A DNA stretch of 64,000 nt from Dryocola sp032051265 (GCA_032051265.1 DAMBYU010000004.1:124001-188000); one strand, 5' to 3'. Numbered from the stretch's first letter, positions 27,477 to 35,337 are shown. Program-made: numbers and translations. Notes: a model not told the origin generated them from the letters alone.

Positions 27477-27628
27477 TCACCCACGAGCTGTAATTTAAAA
27501 TTGACGCGACTACAGCTTTAGGTTATCTGCTTGTATTCTAAATAATTTCAGATAGATATTATCTCTGTGAATCCCTCGCATCCATTATTGGTTGCGAGGC
27601 TTTTTATTTTTCACTCTGAGATCTCCGC

Positions 27629-27783
27629 ATGCAAAAATCTGACGGCCCTCAGGCCTTTGAGCAACCGTTGACTTCGATACTTCACGCCCTACGCAGTACG
27701 AGCCGATGATCGAGCCCTGTCGGTGGATAAACACTTTTATCGTAACGTCATGCTGGCGTATCGACGGGGATGTGAAGCTCAAT
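27629..27783 (+). pseudogene. Possible short gene relic upstream of ardB
   Basis: The 688-bp gap between 27326 and 28015 has no intact gene. From an ATG at 27629 one frame reads MQKSDGPQAFEQPLTSILHA and stops. A second frame continues with VDKHFYRNVMLAYRRG and stops at about 27783. The two pieces look like one short protein broken by a frameshift, but I do not recognise the family. Minus-strand frames over the same bases look less protein-like. Confidence 0.3.
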
Positions 27784-28014
27784 AGTTCACTGTGGGTGAT
27801 GACGGAGAACATGCTCGACCTTTCAGTCAGTACCAGTAACAGACAAAAAAAATACACCGGTTCTAGGGGCCAGATAGCCTGACTTTACGCCTTCCATTCT
27901 CTCCAAATCCATATCCCGTTCACAGGAATTTCTCATATACCGCAGTTTGTAAGCCCTAACAGGAAACATGCCAGCAGCATATCTGCGACTGTAATAACCG
28001 AAAGGAAAACCACT

Positions 28015-28494
28015 ATGCACAATGACACGACGTTAGAACGAAATAATCATCTCAATCACAGTCAGAAAGAGTCCACCGAAGACAACTTACTTCATGCCAT
28101 TGCAGTGCCTGATGAAATGCGCCTCAGCTTCTGGCCGCAGCACTTTGGCACTATCCCGCAGTGGATAACCCTGGAGCCGCATATCTTCGCCTGGATGGAC
28201 CGCTTTTGTGCGGATTACGGTGGCGGAATCTGGAGTTTTTACACGCTGAGTAATGGTGGCGCTTTTATGGTCCCCGATACTGACAGCGATGAGGTATGGA
28301 GTTTGTTCAACAACATGAACGGCAATGGCGCAGAAATGAGTGCGGAAGCCGCAGGCATTGCGGTGTGTTTGATTGCGTACAGCCATCATGCCTGCCGTAC
28401 AGAGTGTGACGCGATGACTACGCACTATTACCGCCTGCGGGGCTATGCCCTGCAGCATCCTGAAGCTCACGCTATTCTGCGCATCATCGACTGA
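28015..28494 (+). CDS. ardB: ArdB/KlcA-family antirestriction protein
   Basis: A 159-residue acidic protein of the ArdB/KlcA family (FWPQHFGTIPQWITLEPHIF, YGGGIWSFYTLSNGGAFMVP, then SAEAAGIAVCLIAYSH). Members inhibit type I restriction in vivo without imitating DNA. It heads the block ArdB, RadC-like, CbeA, CbtA, DUF4942 known from CP4-44/CP4-6-like elements of E. coli. Its presence next to an intact hsdMSR system on the same strand segment is notable. The leader has no obvious promoter. Confidence 0.9.
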   Translation: MHNDTTLERNNHLNHSQKESTEDNLLHAIAVPDEMRLSFWPQHFGTIPQWITLEPHIFAWMDRFCADYGGGIWSFYTLSNGGAFMVPDTDSDEVWSLFNNMNGNGAEMSAEAAGIAVCLIAYSHHACRTECDAMTTHYYRLRGYALQHPEAHAILRIID

Positions 28495-28509
28495 ACGGAG
28501 GAGCAACGA

Positions 28510-28986
28510 ATGAAACAGCTTTCCTTTTTACCCGGCGAGATGACACCACAGGACCGGTGTCTCATTCAGCGGGCGCTCAGGGCTCTGGACCGCCACCTGC
28601 ATGAATCCGGCGTGGCCTTTACCTCCACCCTCGCCGTCCGGGAGTGGCTGCGACTGCATATGGCTGCTCTTGAGCGTGAAGAGTTCCGGGTGCTGTATCT
28701 GGATAATCAGAACCAGCTTATTGCGCATGAGGCGCTCTTCACCGGCACGATTAACCGTACCGAGGTCCATCCCCGCGAGGTTGTAAAGCGAGCCCTGTAC
28801 TTTAACGCGGCGGCGGTGATATTTGCCCATAACCACCCGTCCGGTGAGATCACCCCGAGCCAGGCAGACAAGGCCATTACCCAGCGACTGGTATAGGCGC
28901 TGATGCTGGTGGAAATCCGGGTGCCAGACCATCTGATTGTCGGCGGCAGGCAGATATTCTCTTTCGCCGAACATGGTCTTCTTTAA
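28510..28986 (+). pseudogene. RadC-like JAB-domain protein interrupted by an amber codon
   Basis: A 158-codon RadC/YeeS/YkfG-type frame with the JAMM metal motif HNHPSGEITPSQAD near residues 118-131. An in-frame TAG at 28894-28896 (probably from CAG) cuts it to 128 residues. The same frame then continues for 29 sensible codons (ALMLVEIRVPDHLIVGG...) to a TAA at 28984-28986. Everything after the metal site is lost unless the codon is read through. Start ATG 28510 follows GGAGGAG, 15 bp after ardB. RadC-like proteins of these elements have no firm biochemical role. Confidence 0.85.
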
Positions 28987-29000
28987 ACAGGAATAAAATT

Positions 29001-29336
29001 ATGAATAAAGACGTTACACAAACCTGGAGTCTTAAACGAGATATCACACCGTGTTTTGGAGCACGGCTGGTGCAGGAAGGTCATCGTCTGCATTTTCTGG
29101 CAGACCGGGCAGGATTCAACGGTTCGTTCAGCGAGATGCAGGCCCGAGATCTGGATGAAGCTTTTCCGCATTTTGTCGCACATATGGAATTGATGCTGCT
29201 CTCCGGTGAGTTGAATCTCCGGTGCGGGCACTGCGTCACGCTGTATCGTAACGGGTTGATCTGTGAAGCCGATACGCTGGGCAGTCATGGGTATGTGTAT
29301 ATCGCAATTTATCCATCAAATCAGGTTAAAGACTGA
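29001..29336 (+). CDS. cbeA: CbeA/YeeU-family antitoxin (type IV TA)
   Basis: A 111-residue protein with the CbeA core TPCFGARLVQEGHRLHFLAD and the C-terminal LICEADTLGSHGYVYIAIYP, as in E. coli YeeU, YafW and YfjZ. These antitoxins stabilise MreB and FtsZ filaments and so counter CbtA without binding it directly. It directly precedes the cbtA gene (67-bp gap) as in other CP4-like elements. It looks complete. Confidence 0.92.
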   Translation: MNKDVTQTWSLKRDITPCFGARLVQEGHRLHFLADRAGFNGSFSEMQARDLDEAFPHFVAHMELMLLSGELNLRCGHCVTLYRNGLICEADTLGSHGYVYIAIYPSNQVKD

Positions 29337-29403
29337 TCCTTTGCATCATCTTAGCTTTGTAAGCCATCAAATCTTCCGTTCCTTTCTTTAAGAGACTCAA
29401 CTC

Positions 29404-29724
29404 ATGCAAATCTCTACTGTACCGGCCACGTTGCCGGTTTCGTCACGCCTGTCACCTGTGCAGGTCTGGCAGCAACTTTTAACGTATCTACTGGAGCAGC
29501 ATTACGGACTGACACTCAACGACACGCCATTCCATGAGGACGCGGCCATTCAGGAACATATCGAAGCGGGAATAACACTGGCTGATGCGGTGAATTTCCT
29601 GGTGGAACGTTATGAGCTGGTGCGTACTGATCGTAAGGGTTTCACCTGGCAGGAGCAGACGCCATTCCTGACCGCTACCGATATTCTCAGAGCCAGACGA
29701 GCTACCGGATTAATGAATACTTAA
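29404..29724 (+). CDS. cbtA: CbtA/YeeV-family cytoskeleton-inhibiting toxin
   Basis: A 106-residue toxin of the CbtA/YkfI/YpjF family (VQVWQQLLTYLLEQHYGLTL, then DTPFHEDAAIQEHIEAGITL). Relatives block polymerisation of MreB and FtsZ, giving swollen cells. It pairs with the upstream antitoxin. The C-terminus ends in LRARRATGLMNT, as in intact family members. Confidence 0.92.
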   Translation: MQISTVPATLPVSSRLSPVQVWQQLLTYLLEQHYGLTLNDTPFHEDAAIQEHIEAGITLADAVNFLVERYELVRTDRKGFTWQEQTPFLTATDILRARRATGLMNT

Positions 29725-29837
29725 ATTCTTCGAGCCTCATTCCTGATTTTTACCTCTGCACTTTCCTCTCTTTCTATTCATCGCATAATGCACCTGCCAT
29801 TTCCGGCAGGCGTGTTTGCTTTTATGGATGATTGACG

Positions 29838-30674
29838 ATGCAAACAGAACCCGTTGTATTAACGGAACACAATGAACTCATCTGTTCGACCAGTATCGAA
29901 CGAGTAGTTTTTGGCCGCGATGCTGCACTGCTGCAAATTGAACAGCTCATCCAGCAGCTAGATGCCATTTCACGGTTAACCTCAGAAGTTGGTGGTGGTA
30001 CTACGCAAGACTGGGCGATGAAAGCCGGGCACCGCTACGATAGTTGGCTGACTGAAACTGTGGATAAAGCGATCCCTGCTGTCACCCGCAATATTGACCG
30101 TAGTATCTGGCGTGATTTGATGTTGAAGTCTGGCATGATGGCATTGATGGATGCTCAGGCGCGCGGCCAATGGCATAAGAACCTGGAGGAGGGCGATCTA
30201 CCTGCTATCAGCGAGGCGAATATACTCAGTACTTTTGAGCAGTTACATCTGAATAAAATGGATGTATTTGAGCGTGGGATCATCAATGTGTTCAAAGGTC
30301 TGTCATGGGATTATAAGACCAATAGCCCTTGTAGCTTTGGTAAGAAGATCATCATTAACAATCTGGTGACGCATAACCGCTGGGGATTTAGTCTGAACTG
30401 GGGCTGGAGGCGGGATCAACTGGCGGATCTGGAGCGGATGCTGTTTTTAATCGATGGCAAACCGATTCCCGACAACCGTGGTGATATCTCTACCCGGTTG
30501 ATGGAACATATTCGGAATAACCCTGCTAAGGATATGTACGAGAATGAGTTCTTCAGTATTCGTTACTTTCAAAAGGGAACAGCCCATCTGACGTTCAAGC
30601 GTTTGGAGTTGATAGAAAGGATGAATGACATTATTGCGAAACACTATCCGGGGATGTTAGCTAAGCCTCGTTGA
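29838..30674 (+). CDS. DUF4942-domain protein
   Basis: A 278-residue protein of the DUF4942 type that usually follows cbtA in these elements. The ATG at 29838 (MQTEPVVLTEHNEL) is chosen over an earlier TTG. Family-like stretches are ISRLTSEVGGG and the tail KRLELIERMNDIIAKHYPGM. There is no signal peptide or membrane segment. Function is unknown; some relatives are fused to methyltransferase-like domains, but none is seen here. Confidence 0.85.
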   Translation: MQTEPVVLTEHNELICSTSIERVVFGRDAALLQIEQLIQQLDAISRLTSEVGGGTTQDWAMKAGHRYDSWLTETVDKAIPAVTRNIDRSIWRDLMLKSGMMALMDAQARGQWHKNLEEGDLPAISEANILSTFEQLHLNKMDVFERGIINVFKGLSWDYKTNSPCSFGKKIIINNLVTHNRWGFSLNWGWRRDQLADLERMLFLIDGKPIPDNRGDISTRLMEHIRNNPAKDMYENEFFSIRYFQKGTAHLTFKRLELIERMNDIIAKHYPGMLAKPR

Positions 30675-30997
30675 AGCGGAGAGTTTCAGTTGCTTCCTGC
30701 TGGTAAAAATGGCTCAAAACTGAGACTATTCACATTGTTCTAACTCATTGATTTATAATGATAGCAAACTAAAATCAATTGAGTATACAAGTGAGTATAT
30801 AACGAAGATTTAAATGATTTAATATTTATGTAATTCAGATGGTTATATTGATTTGGCGAGTCCGGCCTTCGCACCTTCTGTCGTTGTTTCTTACCTCAAT
30901 TGATAGTGTCTTTAAACAATACGAGTTGTTAGCCTGCCTGACCGCACTCCAAAAATCCCCACCAAAAAAATGAACATCCCTGTCCAAAAGAACCAAA
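30675..30997. other. Intergenic junction between CP4-like block and PTS copy 2
   Basis: This 323-bp gap has no gene. Its first half is AT-rich and its centre holds the leuX-like fragment listed at 30857-30875. It marks the junction between the ArdB-CbtA block (plus strand) and the second PTS cassette (minus strand). No integrase gene is nearby. Confidence 0.6.
30857..30875 (+). other. tRNA-Leu (leuX) 3'-end-like fragment, possible old att site
   Basis: CGAGTCCGGCCTTCG (30857-30871) followed by CACC matches the T-arm/acceptor end of the E. coli leuX tRNA (as I recall it: TTCGAGTCCGGCCTTCGGCACCA) except for one missing G and changed upstream bases. leuX is a classic integration site for P4-type integrases. 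No tRNA gene is present around it, so it would be the distal att copy left by an island. Confidence 0.45.
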
Positions 30998-32014
30998 CTA
31001 AACCAGCATCTCAGCCCGCCCGCCTAACAAACTCTTATGTGCCGTTTCACATATCCGGCTGGCCTGGAGGCCGTCTCTGACGCTGACCGGGTAGGGTTTG
31101 TTCTCCTTCACGGCCCGGGTAAAGTCGTTGATGGGGTCGATGCCAAACCCGCTTGCCACGCCGTCGCGGTAGGTGATGAAGTAGCTGTTCGGGGTTTTCG
31201 CGCTTTGCTGGCCGAAGATCTCCAGCCCGCGATTTTGCGAGTCGGATCTTATCCATGCGTTATCGCACAGCACCGAAAGCCGTCCGTCGTTATCTTTCGG
31301 AAAGGCGGCGGGCAGCACCCAGCTGTTTTCCACCACCCACGAACTGCCGTCTTCCATCAGCAGCAGGCTTTGCACGCTGTCCCAGGTATCAATCCCTTTC
31401 TCCGCCAGCAGGCGCTTCTGCCCCACGGCGTAAACAGATTTCACCTCCTGGCCGCTGATAAAGCGCACCAGGTCAAAGCAGTGGGAGCCCAGGAACCATA
31501 CCGGGGAGCTGTGCGCCGCCCAGCCTAGCCATTCGGTGGGCACGGCGATCACATCATCCATACTGACATAGCCGCGCAGAATGCGGCCGGACGCTTCCTT
31601 CTGCACCTCCATCTGCACGCGTATGGATGCCGGGTCCCAGCGTTTGTGGAAGTCCACGCCAACGATTGTCCCCTGTGCTTCTGCCGCCGTAACTATCGCT
31701 TCGCAGTCCGCAACCGAGGTCGCCAGCGGTTTTTCAATCAGCACGTGCTTGCCGCACTCAATGGCCAACAGGGCTGGCTCCCGGTGAAACGGATCGGAGG
31801 TGGCGACTGAGATCGCATCCACCGCTTCCTTCTCCAGCAGCTCCGGCAAACTGCTGTATCCGGCGATACCGAACTCATGCGCTGCGGCACGGCAACGTTC
31901 GGCGTTGCTGTCGCAGATAGCGACCAGCTCCACATCCGGGTTATTCAGATACGCATTGATGTGGTGTCTGCCGTAGATCCCCGCGCCCACCACTGCCGTT
32001 TTTATTCTTTTCAT
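30998..32014 (-). CDS. Gfo/Idh/MocA-family oxidoreductase (cassette copy 2)
   Basis: A 338-residue paralogue of the enzyme at 16399-17415, with VGAGIYG (Rossmann loop) and EKPLAT in the same places. Long stretches are identical, such as ISGQEVKSVYAVGQKRLLA. It probably oxidises the phosphorylated product of the PTS encoded just upstream. The ATG at 32014 follows AAGGAG; the frame to 32173 overlaps srlE and is not used. Substrate unknown. Confidence 0.88.
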   Translation of the reverse strand: MKRIKTAVVGAGIYGRHHINAYLNNPDVELVAICDSNAERCRAAAHEFGIAGYSSLPELLEKEAVDAISVATSDPFHREPALLAIECGKHVLIEKPLATSVADCEAIVTAAEAQGTIVGVDFHKRWDPASIRVQMEVQKEASGRILRGYVSMDDVIAVPTEWLGWAAHSSPVWFLGSHCFDLVRFISGQEVKSVYAVGQKRLLAEKGIDTWDSVQSLLLMEDGSSWVVENSWVLPAAFPKDNDGRLSVLCDNAWIRSDSQNRGLEIFGQQSAKTPNSYFITYRDGVASGFGIDPINDFTRAVKENKPYPVSVRDGLQASRICETAHKSLLGGRAEMLV

Positions 32015-32025
32015 CTTCTTTCTCC

Positions 32026-33000
32026 TTAAAACAGTCCCAGTGAAAATGCCCAGCCAATCATCACGGCCAGCGGGCCGGTTAACTGGCGGGAAAGTAAGAA
32101 GGCCGGCACGCCGCTGGCGATGGTCTCCGGTTTTGCCTCCTGCATGGAGAGGCCCACGGGTACAAAATCGCATCCCACCTGCACGTTAATGGCGAACAGG
32201 GCGGGCAGCGCAAAGGCCGGGGAGATGTTCCCCAGGCCAATCTGCGTGCCAATCATCACGCCCACCACCTGCGTGATGGCCGCGCCCGGACCAAGAATGG
32301 GCGACAGAAACGGAATGCCGCAGATCACCGACAGCAGCACCAGCCCCCACAGCGAATTTGCCATCGGCGTTAAGGTGTGGGCGATGATGTTGCCGAGCGA
32401 GGTCACCTGAACGATGGCAATCAGCAGCGAAACAAAGGCCATAAACGGGATCACGGTGCGGATAGAAACGTCCACCGCTTCCCGGCTGGATGAGAACAGC
32501 AGGGCGATAACGTGCCCGGTTTTATTGCCCAGCTTTTCCACCGCCTGGATCAGCTTGTTGCCTGGCGTTGTTGCAGGCTGCGGGGCGGACGGTGTGCAGG
32601 CTGTGGTGTCGGGTTGCGGTCCGTCCTGAACACCTTCTGTTCCTTTCAGGGCGATCTGCGCCTCGCGCACGTCAGAGACATAGTTGTCGGCATTGATAAA
32701 CTGCGCCAGCGGGCCAGCCTGGCCGGTGGGCATTACGTTGATGGTCTTAATGCCTTTCTTCGGATAAAGGCCGCAGCGCAGCGAGCCGCCGCAGTTGATC
32801 ACCACGCACAGGATCTCTTCGTCCGCGGGCACAGCCTGAAAACCGTTGATCGCCTCCGATCGGGTGAGATCGGCAATTCTGCGGGCGACGGGATGGATCT
32901 CCCGCCCGGTAAGTGAAACGACCTTCAGCCCGCTGCCGACGGGCAGTGTAAGGCCGGTGCCAAAACCTTCCGGCCCTGGTGAAACGGTAACTGTGTTCAT
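32026..33000 (-). CDS. srlE: PTS glucitol/sorbitol-type EIIB(C) component (copy 2)
   Basis: A 324-residue paralogue of the copy-1 protein: IIB domain with VVINCGGSLRCG, a shorter Pro/Thr/Ala-rich linker (about 120-160) and a IIC2 membrane domain. The membrane part is almost the same as copy 1 (PFLSPILGPGAAI, GCDFVPVGLSMQEAKPETIA), while the linker is entirely different. That is expected if only the catalytic parts are under selection. It overlaps the IIA gene by 4 bp. Confidence 0.9.
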   Translation of the reverse strand: MNTVTVSPGPEGFGTGLTLPVGSGLKVVSLTGREIHPVARRIADLTRSEAINGFQAVPADEEILCVVINCGGSLRCGLYPKKGIKTINVMPTGQAGPLAQFINADNYVSDVREAQIALKGTEGVQDGPQPDTTACTPSAPQPATTPGNKLIQAVEKLGNKTGHVIALLFSSSREAVDVSIRTVIPFMAFVSLLIAIVQVTSLGNIIAHTLTPMANSLWGLVLLSVICGIPFLSPILGPGAAITQVVGVMIGTQIGLGNISPAFALPALFAINVQVGCDFVPVGLSMQEAKPETIASGVPAFLLSRQLTGPLAVMIGWAFSLGLF

Positions 33001-33368
33001 GGTTGTTCCTCCCTGATAATGAAGTCGCCGTGCAGCGCAGAAAGCGCGGGTACGTCGCCCGCCAGATGCACAGTACCTGAGTGGCGTGGTGCGCTGGCAC
33101 CGTCGAAAACCAGCGTGAGATGCCCCAGCTCGGCCAGCGCATTCATGGCGTGGCTGCCAGCGGCGGTGATGCGGTAGCGCCCGTTGCCGATAAGCAGCCA
33201 GTTGCCTGCTAGCAGATGTGCATTCTCATTGCAGTAAAGGGGTTGCAGCGCCAGGGCATAGTCCAGGCAGTCCGCAGGGCCGTTGGCCTGAAAGGTGATG
33301 AGCAGGTTTTCCGCCAGCCCGTCTTCCACATACGGGCCAGCGCGTTCGATATGGGCCTGATAAATCAC
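32997..33368 (-). CDS. srlB: PTS glucitol/sorbitol-type EIIA component (copy 2)
   Basis: A 123-residue IIA paralogue that aligns without gaps to copy 1 after the first residues. At the place of His48 of copy 1 (FKHPTLQ) it reads YCNENAH, so the histidine is replaced by asparagine, with another histidine four residues later (H51). If that histidine carries the phosphate in this branch, this copy could not do so normally. The rest of the domain (LAELGHLTLVFDG) is well kept. Confidence 0.85.
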   Translation of the reverse strand: MIYQAHIERAGPYVEDGLAENLLITFQANGPADCLDYALALQPLYCNENAHLLAGNWLLIGNGRYRITAAGSHAMNALAELGHLTLVFDGASAPRHSGTVHLAGDVPALSALHGDFIIREEQP

Positions 33369-33892
33369 TGCGCACCTCCCGCCGCCTTATTACGCAGCCG
33401 CAGGAACAGGTATTCGGTGATCATCCCGCGCAGCAGGCCGATAAGCACGGCGGCGGCAATGTAGCGCAACGCCAGTTCGGTCACCGGCAGGCCCAGAGTT
33501 TTGATCCCGGCGGCCACGCCCAGCCAGACGAACAGTTCCGACGGCACCACGTGCGGGAACAGGCTGGTCAGCGGGTGGGCGGTGGTGCCCAGCGCATCTT
33601 CATAGCCGGGCTTGCTCTTCTCGGGCAGCAGCTTGCCGAGTGTCAGCGCGCCGGGGCTGCTCATAAAGAACCAGCCGAGGATCGGCAGCAGGCCATAGGT
33701 GAGGATGCGCGAGCGGCCAAACAGCGTGGCGACCCGCTCCATACGCTGCGCGCCGATCAGCTTCATCAGAAAGTTGATGGCGAGCAGCAGGCAGATCAGC
33801 ATCGGGATCAGCCCGCTTATCATGTCGAGGAAGATCTTCCCGGCGAGCTGGAAGACGTTGATAAAGCTTTCAGCAAGGGTGACCAGATACAT
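33365..33892 (-). CDS. srlA: PTS glucitol/sorbitol-type EIIC component (copy 2)
   Basis: A 175-residue SrlA-type membrane protein. The stretch LGWFFMSSPGALTLGKLLPE and the following 40 residues match copy 1 exactly, so the transport core of the two cassettes is very similar. ATG 33892 follows a purine-rich AAGGAGG. A 104-bp leader separates it from the Ner-like gene, against 24 bp in copy 1. Confidence 0.9.
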   Translation of the reverse strand: MYLVTLAESFINVFQLAGKIFLDMISGLIPMLICLLLAINFLMKLIGAQRMERVATLFGRSRILTYGLLPILGWFFMSSPGALTLGKLLPEKSKPGYEDALGTTAHPLTSLFPHVVPSELFVWLGVAAGIKTLGLPVTELALRYIAAAVLIGLLRGMITEYLFLRLRNKAAGGAQ

Positions 33893-33996
33893 GGCGGCCT
33901 CCTTGTGAACGGGGAGCCTGTAGAGTGGCAGAGGGGGATATATTCATCAGTAAATCTCCTTATTATTGTTGATGTTACAAACGAAATGCGGTGTCT

Positions 33997-34272
33997 TTAG
34001 CGCGCCCGGGATTTGCGCTTTTCTTTGGCAGGAAGCGGTTTTGCGGGCCTGCGCGAACGCAACGCCCCGGCATAGCGGCTCGGCCAGATCTGTGAGGGAT
34101 GGAGTTCAAGCGCACCGGCAATTAGCCATTCCCCTTTTGGCCAGGGGCGGGACAGGGCGTTAGCCAGCGTGGAAGATGCCAGCCCGGCCGAGCGGGAAAC
34201 GGCGGCTAACGATGTGCCGCGTTTCTTTAGCGCGGCGATAATGTCGGCGGGGTGCCAGTCCTGATGTTCCAT
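33997..34272 (-). CDS. Ner/SfsB-like helix-turn-helix regulator (copy 2)
   Basis: A 91-residue Ner/SfsB-type DNA-binding protein (DWHPADIIAALKKRGTSLAA, LASSTLANALSRPWPKGEW) ending in a basic Lys/Arg tail. It is probably closer to the ancestral length than copy 1. It is the first gene of the copy-2 cassette. The 348-bp divergent region before it contains four CTACG-N5-CGTAG dyads, two of them close to its own promoter side. Confidence 0.85.
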   Translation of the reverse strand: MEHQDWHPADIIAALKKRGTSLAAVSRSAGLASSTLANALSRPWPKGEWLIAGALELHPSQIWPSRYAGALRSRRPAKPLPAKEKRKSRAR

Positions 34273-34322
34273 TCAGTTTTTCCAGGTTTTAGCCAATAAG
34301 TGAACTCCTGTTATCCTGAATG

Positions 34323-34376
34323 CTACGTTAATCGTAGTTAGGTGTCTAAACGAATAACTACGATTATCGTAGTTAT
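34323..34376. promoter_or_regulatory. Two CTACG-N5-CGTAG operators (Ner-like side)
   Basis: Dyads at 34323-34337 (spacer TTAAT) and 34358-34372 (spacer ATTAT). The second extends to a perfect 23-bp palindrome at 34354-34376 around a single central base. They lie 50-100 bp upstream of the copy-2 Ner-like gene. The binding protein is probably the XRE regulator at 34621, by analogy to controller-protein circuits. Confidence 0.7.
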
Positions 34377-34569
34377 GCGAGCTTCTCCAAATTACGGTGA
34401 AATTTTTTGCAAACGGCTTATCGTTAAGGCCTTTAACTTCCGTTGACCTAATTTTTCGCTGAAGTGAAAATTTGTTCGTTGTGCTCTCGTTGATCCATCT
34501 CACAAATTAGAAAACGGATTTTTAACCGATCCGCTAGCTATAGGTATCCCAGCGATTTTCATTACCAGA

Positions 34570-34620
34570 CTACGTTACTCGTAGTATCCGCAACATGCTA
34601 AAGCTACGACTATCGTAGCT
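34570..34620. promoter_or_regulatory. Two CTACG-N5-CGTAG operators abutting the XRE start codon
   Basis: Dyads at 34570-34584 (spacer TTACT) and 34604-34618 (spacer ACTAT). The second is part of a 19-bp palindrome (34602-34620) that ends exactly at the base before the ATG at 34621. No Shine-Dalgarno sequence fits in that space, so the XRE mRNA may be leaderless. A protein bound here would cover the gene's own start. Confidence 0.7.
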
Positions 34621-34938
34621 ATGAGCACATTAATCAATTATCCCGATATTTTCTGCCAGCGTTTAAAGGCAGCGCGTCTTGCAAAAGGACTTTCTCAGAA
34701 GAGCCTCGGCATACTTGCCGGGATTGATGAGTTTGTTGCGAGTACGCGTATCAACCGATACGAGAAGGGCGTTCATCAGCCCAACATCGAGATCGCACAA
34801 CAGCTGGCTGCAGCACTGGAAGTGCCTCTGGCTTACTTTTATATGGTCGACGATGAGTTAGCCGATTTAACGCTTGCCTGGGGAAAGCTAACTGCTGAAG
34901 ATAAAACGCAGATTCTGACCTTTGTAAGGAAGCTCTGA
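34621..34938 (+). CDS. XRE-family regulator (copy-2 cassette)
   Basis: A 105-residue protein: helix-turn-helix (RLKAARLAKGLSQKSLGILA, then RINRYEKGVHQPNIEIAQ) followed by a short C-terminal dimerisation-type tail (LADLTLAWGKLTAEDKTQIL). It is transcribed away from the PTS cassette and starts directly at an operator dyad, which points to autoregulation. It is not closely related to the XRE pair of copy 1, so the two cassettes have swapped or independently gained this regulator. Confidence 0.85.
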   Translation: MSTLINYPDIFCQRLKAARLAKGLSQKSLGILAGIDEFVASTRINRYEKGVHQPNIEIAQQLAAALEVPLAYFYMVDDELADLTLAWGKLTAEDKTQILTFVRKL

Positions 34939-34948
34939 GCCTATATAA

Positions 34949-35182
34949 ATGTCGGAATACTATCCGGTAACTATTCGTGAAATTGCAAGCTCACGCATCA
35001 GCTCCTATGAAAAGGGCGTTCATGCGCCGGACTTTAAATTAGCCTGCAAACTGGTGGCTGTGCTTGATGTGCCAGAAGCTTATTTTTATGCGGTTGATGA
35101 CGATGTCGCCGAACTGATTTTGCAGTACTTCCGCTTTAAAAAGAAAAATCCCGGTAGTACGTTAATGATCTCTCCTCAATAG
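34949..35182 (+). pseudogene. Truncated tandem XRE paralogue lacking its first helices
   Basis: A 77-codon frame whose residues 14-55 (SSRISSYEKGVHAPDFKLAC, then VLDVPEAYFYAVDDDVAELI) copy the second half of the XRE protein just upstream. The first two helices of the domain are absent and replaced by unrelated residues, so DNA binding is unlikely. No ribosome site is visible. It starts 11 bp after the intact gene. It might still bind and titrate the full-length partner through the tail, but decay is the simpler reading. Confidence 0.6.
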
Positions 35183-35337
35183 CACTTTATATAACGGCTC
35201 CGCACGTTGTCCTACCACCAACGGGCAATAAGGCTGTATTACCTAAAATCAGAACTTTCACGGATTAAATCTTTACCCCGTCCGATTGCATAGATGTACG
35301 ATAAGCGAACAAATCATTATAGATAAAAGGGTTATCT

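Noticed and set aside
27585..28020. Minus-strand frames of 90 and 65 codons before ardB
   Set aside because: Poor protein character and no ribosome sites; the plus strand of the same bases looks more like a gene relic.
32014..32173. N-terminal extension of the copy-2 oxidoreductase frame
   Set aside because: It overlaps srlE and has no family resemblance; the ATG at 32014 has AAGGAG and aligns with copy 1.
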